Shown here one piece after another: positions 1-6,500 of a stretch of DNA of 9,492 nucleotides. Where the stretch lies: assembly GCA_947097615.1 (NCBI GenBank), contig CAMURX010000057.1, positions 1 through 9,492 of the forward strand. Reading direction: 5' to 3'. Position numbers and translations under genes: made by a program. Under the pieces are notes generated by a model. That model saw only the letters and a list, made by a program, of their open reading frames with translations, made no database searches and was not told the DNA's origin. Within the stretch, counting starts at the first letter, position 1, and each line of letters opens with the position of its first letter. This DNA is from an uncultured Neisseria sp. GTDB taxonomy: Bacteria; Pseudomonadota; Gammaproteobacteria; Burkholderiales; Neisseriaceae.

Positions 1-482
1 TCAACAAGCCCGCCGGTTACGAAACCTCGCACAAACCGCGCGATTATCCGAGCGTGTTTTCCCTGTTTCCCGACCAGCTGCGCAATACCGATATGCAGGC
101 TGTCGGGCGTTTGGATGCGGATACGACGGGCGTTCTGCTGATTACCAACGACGGACAATTCAACCACCGCCTGACTTCGCCGAAGCACAAAGTCCCCAAG
201 TTGTACCGAGCCGTTTTGAAACACGCGGCGGACGAAGCGTTCTGCCAAACGCTGAAAAACGGCGTGCTGCTGCACGACGACAATGAAACAGTTTCGGCTG
301 CCGACGCCGTGCTCGAAGATCCGCACACGCTGCTGCTGACGATTACCGAAGGCAAATACCATCAGGTCAAACGCATGGCCGCCGCTGCGGGCAACAGAGT
401 GGAAAGCCTGCACCGCCTGCAATTCGGCGAATGGTCGACGGAGGATTTAGCGGCAGGGGAATGGCGTTTTGTTACTCTGTGA
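1..482 (+). CDS. rsuA: RsuA-type 16S rRNA pseudouridine synthase, 5' end outside the window
   Basis: This is the C-terminal 159 residues of a pseudouridine synthase of the RsuA/RluB/RluE/RluF family; the first complete codon is at position 3 and TGA is at 480-482. The family isomerises a uridine in rRNA, and RsuA itself acts on 16S rRNA U516 in E. coli. The visible part begins with the NKPAGYETS motif. It continues through the catalytic segment GRLDADTTG, whose active-site aspartate codon is at 114-116, then TSPKHKVPKLYRA. The family's C-terminal block EGKYHQVKRMAAAAGN...LHRLQFG follows. The ending GEWRFVTL matches the usual C-terminus. The N-terminal S4 RNA-binding domain must lie upstream of the window. 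RsuA is preferred over RluB/E/F because of the EGKYHQVKRM and LHRLQFG segments, though the exact target base is inferred. The gene converges on ffh and ends shortly before two terminator candidates. Confidence 0.9.
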   Translation, partial: NKPAGYETSHKPRDYPSVFSLFPDQLRNTDMQAVGRLDADTTGVLLITNDGQFNHRLTSPKHKVPKLYRAVLKHAADEAFCQTLKNGVLLHDDNETVSAADAVLEDPHTLLLTITEGKYHQVKRMAAAAGNRVESLHRLQFGEWSTEDLAAGEWRFVTL

Positions 483-571
483 CAGCGGTTGCGCCGACTG
501 CCGCTTGTCCGCATCCGGCAACCGCTCGTACATCTGCGGTTTGCGCTCCTCGCTGCCGCCGCTAGTATGCG

Positions 572-597
572 AAGCGTCTGACAGACGTTTGTTTTTT
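572..597 (+). terminator. Candidate intrinsic terminator downstream of rsuA (first of two)
   Basis: An 8-bp stem (572-579 with 583-590, including one G-T pair) has a 3-nt loop GAC. Its right arm ends in TTT, followed by G and six T (592-597). The core CGTCTGACAGACG resembles a decayed pair of uptake sequences. The stem is AT-ended and short, so it may be only a partial terminator before the stronger one at 639-677. Confidence 0.45.
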
Positions 598-638
598 GGC
601 AGACATGTGAGTAAGACGTTTTCCCCGTAATGTGTTTG

Positions 639-677
639 GCCATCTATACTTCCCCTTGGTATAGATGGTATTTTTTT
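639..677 (+). terminator. Intrinsic terminator of rsuA
   Basis: A perfect 10-bp stem (CCATCTATAC at 640-649 with GTATAGATGG at 659-668; a G-T pair at 639/669 could extend it) has a 9-nt loop. TA and seven T follow (671-677). The orientation fits the end of the rsuA transcript, about 160 bases after its stop codon. Confidence 0.8.
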
Positions 678-699
678 GCCTGCCGTCCGGACAGGCAGA

Positions 700-735
700 C
701 AAAACCCCGAAGCGCGTGTCCGCTTCGGGGTTTTG
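700..735 (-). terminator. Terminator of ffh, possibly bidirectional
   Basis: A perfect 15-bp inverted repeat (700-714 with 721-735) has a 6-nt loop. The left arm starts CAAAACCCC and the right arm ends GGGGTTTTG. The A/T tracts are inside the stem, so it can work on either strand. It lies 14 bases beyond the ffh stop codon on the minus strand, where it would end the ffh transcript, and it backs up rsuA termination from the other side. Confidence 0.8.
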
Positions 736-749
736 CTGTGGCAGGCAGC

Positions 750-2117
750 TTATTTCATGCCGGGAAATACGCCTTTCATGCTTTTGGCCATACTCATCAG
801 CTTGCGCATATTGTTACCGCTGAACATTTTCATCATTTTTTGCGACTGCTCGAATTGGTTGAGCATTTTGTTCACTTCCTGAACAGTCGTGCCCGCGCCT
901 GCGGCGATGCGGCGCTTGCGGCTGGCTTTAATGAGCGCGGGGTTGGCGCGCTCTTTCGGCGTCATCGAATTGATGATGGCTTCGACATGTCCCATCGCTT
1001 TTTCCGCCGTGCCTTCGGGAATCTGCTGCGAAATGCGGCCGAGTTCGCCGGGCATTTTTGACATCAGGTTTTCCAAGCCGCCCATATTGCGCATCTGCTG
1101 GATTTGCAGTTTGAAATCGTTGAGGTCGAAGCTTTTGCCTTTGCGCAGCTTCTTCGCCATCTCTGCGGCTGCGGCTTCGTCTATGCCTTTTTGCACGTCC
1201 TCAACCAAAGTGAGCACGTCGCCCATGCCCAAAATGCGGCTGGCGATGCGGTCGGGGTGGAAGGCTTCTAAGCCGTCGATTTTTTCGCCGACGCCGATGA
1301 ATTTGATCGGTTTGCCGGTAACCTGGCGCACGGAAAGCGCCGCACCGCCGCGCGAATCACCGTCCATTTTGGTGAGGACGACGCCTGTCAGCGGCAGGGC
1401 TTCGTTAAACGCCTGCGCGGTGTTGACGGCGTCTTGGCCGAGCATGGCGTCAACGACGAACAGCGTTTCCGTCGGATGAAGCGCGGCGTGCAGGGCTTTG
1501 ATTTCGTCCATCATTTCCTGATCGATGGCGAGACGGCCGGCGGTGTCTACCATCAGCACGTCGTAAAAGCCGCGTTTGGCTTGGTTCAGCGCGGCCTGCG
1601 CGATTTCGACGGGCTTTTGCGAAGTGTCGGACGGGAAAAAGTCGACCTGCACCTGTTCGGCCAGCAGGCGGAGCTGTTCGATGGCGGCGGGGCGGTAAAC
1701 GTCGGCAGACACCAGCAGGATTTTTTTCTTTTTGTCCTGCGACTTGATCAGGCGGGCGAGTTTGCCGACGGTGGTGGTTTTGCCCGCGCCCTGCAAACCG
1801 GCCATCAGCACCACGGCGGGCGGCGCGACGGACAAATCCAGCCTACTGTTTTCTTTGCCCATCAGCTCGATGAGCGCCTGGTTGACGACGGTAATGAAGG
1901 CCTGTTCGGCGGTGAGGTTGTCGGAAATTTCGCGGCCGACGGCTTTTTCTTTCACGGAAGCGACGAAATCGCGCACCACGGGCAGGGCGACGTCGGCTTC
2001 CAAAAGGGCGAGGCGCACTTCGCGCAGCGCGGGTTTGATGTTTTCTTCGTTCAGCGTGGCGATGCCGCGAACGTTTTTAAAGACCGAATAAAAGCGGCCG
2101 GTCAGATTGTCTAACAT
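750..2117 (-). CDS. ffh: Signal recognition particle protein Ffh (SRP54 homologue)
   Basis: This 455-residue GTPase binds 4.5S RNA and hydrophobic signal sequences of nascent chains and docks with FtsY, delivering ribosomes to the inner membrane. The N domain spans about residues 1-90. The G domain has P-loop GLQGAGKTT (107-115), DTAGR (191-195), TKMDGDSRGGA (249-259) and TGKPIKFIGVGEK (267-279). The methionine-rich M domain (about 300-455) includes QQMRNMGGLENLMSKMPG and the RNA-binding helix starting SRKRRIAAGAGTTV (399-412). The length matches the family (453 in E. coli). I chose the ATG at 2117-2115 because MLDNLTGRF is the standard N-terminus and AAGGAAG lies just upstream. The open frame runs on far upstream, but that part is antisense to ypjD and not protein-like. 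Stop TAA is at 752-750. ffh is divergent from ypjD, and all key residues are present. Confidence 0.97.
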   Translation of the reverse strand: MLDNLTGRFYSVFKNVRGIATLNEENIKPALREVRLALLEADVALPVVRDFVASVKEKAVGREISDNLTAEQAFITVVNQALIELMGKENSRLDLSVAPPAVVLMAGLQGAGKTTTVGKLARLIKSQDKKKKILLVSADVYRPAAIEQLRLLAEQVQVDFFPSDTSQKPVEIAQAALNQAKRGFYDVLMVDTAGRLAIDQEMMDEIKALHAALHPTETLFVVDAMLGQDAVNTAQAFNEALPLTGVVLTKMDGDSRGGAALSVRQVTGKPIKFIGVGEKIDGLEAFHPDRIASRILGMGDVLTLVEDVQKGIDEAAAAEMAKKLRKGKSFDLNDFKLQIQQMRNMGGLENLMSKMPGELGRISQQIPEGTAEKAMGHVEAIINSMTPKERANPALIKASRKRRIAAGAGTTVQEVNKMLNQFEQSQKMMKMFSGNNMRKLMSMAKSMKGVFPGMK

Positions 2118-2157
2118 GGACTTCCTTTGAGTAAGCTGCCACGCGGACAGTGTAGTT

Positions 2158-2166
2158 TGATAAAAT
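2158..2166 (+). promoter_or_regulatory. Probable extended -10 promoter of the ypjD-like gene
   Basis: TGATAAAAT (2158-2166) fits the extended -10 pattern TGnTATAAT with one mismatch in the hexamer. A loose -35 (CTGCCA, 2136-2141) lies 19 bases upstream. Transcription would start near 2173, giving a leader of about 50 bases before the ATG at 2226. This is inferred from consensus only. Confidence 0.45.
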
Positions 2167-2172
2167 CGGCGC

Positions 2173-2178
2173 ATTTTA
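2173..2178 (-). promoter_or_regulatory. Possible -10 element of ffh
   Basis: On the minus strand this reads TAAAAT, directly preceded by TG, with no clear -35 at the expected distance. It lies about 56 bases upstream of the ffh start and only 6 bases from the opposing -10 at 2161-2166, so the two promoters would overlap. Confidence 0.3.
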
Positions 2179-2225
2179 CACCAACCCGCGCGTTTGATGG
2201 ATACGCGCCCAGCCGAAAGAGCGCC

Positions 2226-3032
2226 ATGCCGATTATGCTGATTTGTCTGATGCTTGTTTACGCCGCTTTGGCTGCTTTTGTGTGGTTCTGGCGGCTGAAG
2301 AAAAACGCGGACGGCTATCCGCTGGGCAGGGAGCTGGCCGTTCTGGCTGCCGCCCTGCTGCCGCACGGCGCGGTGCTGCTGCTGCCGGTTTTGCACGACC
2401 GCGTGCTGATTTTGGGTTTCGGCTATGCCACGGCGGTGATCGTGTGGCTGATGCTGATGCTGTATCTGGCGGGCAGTTTTTTCTACCGCCTGCGCGGCTT
2501 GCAGCTGCTGCTTTATCCCCTGTCGGCCGCGCTCTTGCTGGCGGCCGTTTTGTTTCCCGGCCATTCGGCGGCCTACCGCCTGACCGACTGGCCGTTTATG
2601 CTCCACATTGTGTCGTCGCTGCTGGCATACAGCCTGTTCGGCATCACTACGCTGATTGCGGTGCTGATTCTGTGGCTCAGCCGCGATTTGCACAAACACA
2701 CGCTCTCGCCCGCCCGTTCTTTTCTGCCGCCGCTTTTGAGTTTGGAGAAAATGATGTTTCAGGCGATGTGGGCGGGTTTTGCACTGTTGACAGTGTCGGT
2801 GGTGAGCGGCACGTTTTTTTCCGAGGCCGTGTTCGGGCGGCCGTTTACCTTCACCCATAAAAACCTGTTCGGCGTGTTGTCGTGGTTTATCTATGCGGCG
2901 CTGCTGCTCAAACGCGCCATGACCGCCTGGCGCGGCAAACGGCCGGCGGTGTGGACGATAGTCGGTTTTGCCAGTCTGATGTTGGCCTACGCGGGCAGCA
3001 AGTTTGTGTTGGAAGTGCTGTTGCACCGCTGA
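2226..3032 (+). CDS. ypjD: YpjD/CcsA-family cytochrome c assembly inner-membrane protein
   Basis: This is a 268-residue polytopic membrane protein with about eight hydrophobic segments (roughly residues 1-21, 36-55, 62-82, 92-110, 124-150, 178-198, 213-231 and 241-263). It fits the YpjD branch of the cytochrome c assembly family (CcmC/CcsA-like, haem handling at the membrane) in length, topology and placement. YpjD has the same divergent arrangement with ffh in other proteobacteria. Histidines sit at residue 47, at 127 (LHIVSSLLAYS) and at 211 (HKNLFGVLSW); the last two fall in family-conserved contexts and are candidate haem ligands by family knowledge. I do not see the WWD tryptophan-rich motif of CcmC/CcsA proper, so the precise biochemical role is unproven. 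The ATG at 2226 starts directly with the first membrane segment; a weak AAAGAG lies upstream. An in-frame TTG at 2127 would add a non-hydrophobic, unconvincing leader. A strong terminator begins 14 bases after the TGA. Confidence 0.85.
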   Translation: MPIMLICLMLVYAALAAFVWFWRLKKNADGYPLGRELAVLAAALLPHGAVLLLPVLHDRVLILGFGYATAVIVWLMLMLYLAGSFFYRLRGLQLLLYPLSAALLLAAVLFPGHSAAYRLTDWPFMLHIVSSLLAYSLFGITTLIAVLILWLSRDLHKHTLSPARSFLPPLLSLEKMMFQAMWAGFALLTVSVVSGTFFSEAVFGRPFTFTHKNLFGVLSWFIYAALLLKRAMTAWRGKRPAVWTIVGFASLMLAYAGSKFVLEVLLHR

Positions 3033-3046
3033 AATGCCCTGTTGCG

Positions 3047-3086
3047 GAAGAGGCCGTCTGAAAAATACTTTTCAGACGGCCTCTTC
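3047..3086 (+). terminator. DUS-pair terminator after the ypjD-like gene
   Basis: A perfect 18-bp stem (3047-3064 with 3069-3086) has the 4-nt loop ATAC. Each arm contains a full AG-DUS (AGGCCGTCTGAA at 3051-3062; its complement at 3071-3082). Inverted DUS pairs just after stop codons are a known terminator form in Neisseria. The stem lies 14 bases past the stop codon, and T-rich sequence follows. Confidence 0.85.
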
Positions 3087-3102
3087 GTTTCATTTCGTCT
3101 TT

Positions 3103-3114
3103 TTCAGACGGCCT
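3103..3114 (-). repeat. DNA uptake sequence (AG-DUS)
   Basis: Exact AGGCCGTCTGAA on the minus strand, 20 bases past the preceding DUS-pair terminator. It has no inverted partner beside it, so it may pair in an alternative fold with the copy at 3051-3062. Confidence 0.9.
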
Positions 3115-3124
3115 GCACATAAAA

Positions 3125-3149
3125 CAGGCCGTTCTTGTGAAACGGCCTG
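3125..3149 (-). terminator. Hairpin, possible minus-strand terminator
   Basis: A perfect 9-bp stem (CAGGCCGTT at 3125-3133 with AACGGCCTG at 3141-3149) has a 7-nt loop. Read on the minus strand, it is followed by TTTTAT, giving a short terminator-like tail. The arms share GGCCGT with the DUS but are not DUS copies. No minus-strand gene that would need it is evident. Confidence 0.35.
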
Positions 3150-3422
3150 CCGGTCAAACTTCCTGATTTTTATCGGGTCGTGCCCTGTTTTCTCTATTTC
3201 TGTTTATTGCCTTTGTTAACTTGGCTTTGTGTAGCGCAATGTAATCTATAAAAGACCTTTATGGCAAGAGCGCTTATCGTTGATATTTTAATAAAGGCGG
3301 AAAATTGCCGTATTTTGATTTTTTTCAGCGGATTATGCTTCAAGAAACGGGATTTACGTCTGCCTTTCGGTGTGCGCTCCATACCCTGTCTAACCGGATG
3401 TAGTTGCGATTTTCTCGCGCGA
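3150..3422. other. Intergenic stretch without a recognisable gene
   Basis: This stretch is clearly more AT-rich than its surroundings, mainly 3160-3350, with T runs (for example 3321-3327) and a TATAAA at 3247-3252 that has no good -35. Short open frames cross it on both strands (at most about 100 codons). They lack a good ribosome binding site and protein-like composition, and two of them run through DUS, so I do not call them genes. No tRNA or rRNA is recognisable. A small RNA cannot be excluded. Confidence 0.5.
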
Positions 3423-3434
3423 AGGCCGTCTGAA
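3423..3434 (+). repeat. DNA uptake sequence (AG-DUS)
   Basis: Exact AGGCCGTCTGAA, a single copy in intergenic DNA about 135 bases upstream of smc, with no inverted partner next to it. Confidence 0.9.
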
Positions 3435-3485
3435 AACAAAGCTTCAAAGCCGCGAATCCCCGCCCTGCGGCCTCGGGCAAACCGC

Positions 3486-3515
3486 ATGACGCCGTTTTCC
3501 GTTTTCCATTAGAAT
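3486..3515 (+). promoter_or_regulatory. Candidate promoter of smc
   Basis: ATGACG (3486-3491, 4 of 6 to TTGACA) and TAGAAT (3510-3515, 5 of 6 to TATAAT) are separated by 18 bases. Transcription would start near 3522, giving a leader of about 45 bases that contains the dRS3-like hairpin. Consensus match only. Confidence 0.4.
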
Positions 3516-3537
3516 GCCGCCTTTTTTCAGAAACCTC

Positions 3538-3557
3538 ATCCCCGCGCAGGCGGGGAC
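3538..3557. repeat. dRS3-like inverted repeat in the smc leader
   Basis: ATCCCC, eight central bases GCGCAGGC, then GGGGAC give the 6-8-6 layout of the neisserial dRS3 repeat (ATTCCC-N8-GGGAAT), with the T/A positions drifted to C/G. It folds as a 7-bp GC-rich stem (3539-3545 with 3550-3556). It ends 11 bases before the smc ATG and holds the only purine-rich, Shine-Dalgarno-like stretch there. Confidence 0.55.
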
Positions 3558-3568
3558 AAGCTCACGCC

Positions 3569-6500
3569 ATGCGCCTCACCCACATCAAACTTTCCGGCTT
3601 CAAATCGTTTACCGACCCCACCACCATCCATGTGCCCGGCCAGCTGGTGGCCGTAATCGGGCCCAACGGCTGCGGCAAATCCAATGTAATCGACGCGGTG
3701 CGCTGGGTGTTGGGCGAGGCTTCGGCCAAGCAGCTGCGCGGCGAGAGTATGCAGGACGTGATTTTCAACGGCGCGGCCACCCGCCGCCCCGCGCCGAGGG
3801 CTTCGGTGGAACTGGTGTTCGACAACGCCGACCACTCCTTGCAGGGCGCGTGGGGGCAGTATGCCGAGGTGAGCATCAAACGCCAGCTTACGCGCCAGGG
3901 AGAATCGACTTATTTTATTAATAATCAAGTGGTTCGCCGCCGCGATATCACCGACCTGTTTTTGGGTACGGGCGTGGGTGCGCGCGGCTATGCGGTGATT
4001 GAACAGGGCATGATTTCGCGCATCATCGAAGCGCGGCCGGAGGAGCTTCGCGCCTATATCGAAGAGGCGGCCGGTGTGTCCAAATATAAGGAGCGGCGCA
4101 AGGAAACCGAAGGCCGTCTGAAAGACACGCGCGAGCATCTGCAACGCTTGGGCGATTTGCAAAACGAGTTGGCGCGGCAGGTGGAAAAGCTGGAAAAACA
4201 GGCCGAAACGGCCGAACGCTACCGCTTTCTCACCGAGCAGCTCAACCGCCAGCAGGATTTGCTCGACTACAGCCAATGGCGGCAGTCGCTCGCCGCCGCC
4301 GACAAAGCCACCGCGCAGCATCAGGCTTTGCAGGCACAGCAGGACGAGGCCGCCGCACAAATCCAAACGCTTTCAGACGGCATCCGCGATTTGCAGCAAA
4401 CCGAGCAGGCGCAGCAGCAGAGTGCACACGATTTGGCCAACCGGCGCGGCGTGTTGCGCGAACAGATTGCCCGCCTCGAAGAGCAAATCCGCCACCGGCA
4501 AAACCTGCACCAGCGCATCGAGCGCGACAAGCAGGCGGCGCAGGCGCAGATGCAGCGCATCCGCCAAGAAGAGCAGCAGATTCGCGCTTTGATGGAAGAA
4601 AACGACATGGCGTTTGAAGAGCGGCAAACCGAGTTGGCCGAACTGGCGATGCAGGTGGCCGAACACGAAGAAAGCCTGCCCGCGCTGGAAGAAGCCCAAG
4701 CCGCGCTTAACGCCGCCTACCAGTCGCAACACGACGAAGCCGCGCGGCTCAAACGCGAGCTGGCCTTGAAACAGCAGCAGCTTGCCCACGCGCAGCAAAC
4801 CCTGCGCCGCCACGAAGAGCGCAAAGGCCGTCTGAACGCCGAAAGCCAAGCCCTCAACCTGCCTGATGCGGCCGACACCGCCGCCGCGCAGGAAGCCGCC
4901 GCGCTGTTGCAAAGCCGGCAGGAACATTACGAAGAACAGATTGCCGCCGCCGAACAGCGTTTGACCGCCGCGCGGCAGGCTTTTCAGACGGCCTCAACCC
5001 GTTTCCAAGCCCTGCAACAGCAGTCCATCACGCTGCAAGCGCAGCAGCAGGCCATCTCGCAGCTTTTGGCGCAGCAGGAAACCGCCGACTTCTGGCCGCA
5101 CACCGCCCACGCCGACGCGCCGCAGCTGTGGCAGCACATCCAAGCCCCGCAGGAATGGCGGCACGCTCTGGGCGCGGTGTTGGCCGAACGCCTGCACGCC
5201 CGCGCCGTACCCGACAGCTTCGCGCCGCCCGCGCCGCTGCCGCAGGGCGGCGCCGCCTGGTTTTCAGACGGCCTCACGGGCGGCGTGAAAAAATCCCTGC
5301 CCGCGCAAGCCCTGCTCAACCAAATCCAAGCGCAGCCGCCGTTTCAGACGGCCTTGCATCATTGGCTCGACGGCGTGTTGTGCGCCCCCAGCCTCGATTA
5401 CGCCCTCGCGCACCAAGCCGATTTGGGCGGCGGCCAAATCTGGCTCACGCCCGAAGGCCACCAAATCGACAAAGTCAGTGTACTGCTTTACGCCCCCGAC
5501 ACGCAGGAAAACCTGATGGCGCAGAAAGCGCGTTTGGACGACATCGCCGCCGCGCTGGACACCCTCGCGCCCGAATTGGAACACGCCCGCGCCGCGCAGC
5601 AGCAAGCCCAAGCGCAAGCCGAACAAGCCGAGTCGCAACACCGCAGCCTGATTGGGCAGCAGCAACAGCACAGCCGCGAACACAGCCGCGCCCAACAGCG
5701 CGCCGCCGAGCTGCTCGCCCGCACCAACCAAGGCCAAATCCGCCGCGAACACATCGAGCGCGAGCTTGCCCAAATCGAAGAAGAAGCCACCGTGCTGGCA
5801 CACAGTTCAGACGGCCTCGAAGACGACATTGCCACGCTGGCCGAAGCCGCCGCCGAACTCGAAACCCAGCAGCAACACGCCGCGTCCGAACGCCAAGCGC
5901 AGCAAGGCCATTTGAAACAGGCGCAGCTTGCCCTTTACGAAGCCAACCGCCGCTACGGCCTGGCCGAAGTCGCCGTGCACAAGCTCCAACAGCAGCAGCA
6001 AAACCACCAAGCGCAAATCCTGCGCCTGCAAGAGCAGGCCGAAGAATGGCAGGAGCGCCAACAAGAGCTTGCCCTTGCCTACGAAACCGAAATGCAGGGC
6101 GACGAACAGCACATTCAGCTTGAACACTTGGGAGAAGCCGTGCATACGCTCGACGAAGAATACGCCGAGTTGCAAAGCGCCTTGGCCGACACGCAGGCGC
6201 AAGGCCGCGAACAATACGCGCAGCTGCAAGCCGCGCAAACCAAGCTGCCGCAGCTTCAGGCCGCCACCCAAACCGCCCTGTTGCAGCAGCAGGAAGCCCT
6301 GCTCAACGCCAAACGTTTCCACCAAAACCTTACCGAACGCGGCGCGGATTTGGACGCACTCGAAGCGTCGGCCAAAGAAGCAGGCCGTCTGAACATCCAA
6401 AACAGCCAAATCGCCGACACCGCCCGCCAAATCGAAGCCCTCGGCGCGGTCAACCTCGCCGCATTACAGGAACTCGAAGACGCACGCGAGCGCGACGGCT

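Noticed and set aside
2127..2225. Upstream TTG start for the ypjD-like gene
   Set aside because: The added 33 residues are not hydrophobic or conserved-looking and the region carries the divergent promoters; the ATG at 2226 leads straight into the first membrane segment.
2118..3026. N-terminal extension of ffh to a 758-residue open frame on the minus strand
   Set aside because: The extra 303 residues are Gln/His/Arg-rich antisense of ypjD, an effect of GC-rich codon bias. The standard Ffh N-terminus with a ribosome binding site is at 2117.
3194..3512. Small open frames (97 codons minus, 83 codons plus) before smc
   Set aside because: Both run through a DUS, lack a convincing ribosome binding site, and have composition typical of translated intergenic neisserial DNA.
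4737..6060. CAG-rich triplet runs in smc as tandem repeats
   Set aside because: They are scattered glutamine codons of the coiled coil, irregular in length, and not a repeat array or CRISPR.
4242..6453. Many long open frames in other frames and on the minus strand across smc
   Set aside because: They overlap a complete, motif-rich SMC frame and show only Arg/Pro/Ala- or Leu/Gly-rich shadow translations from third-position GC bias.
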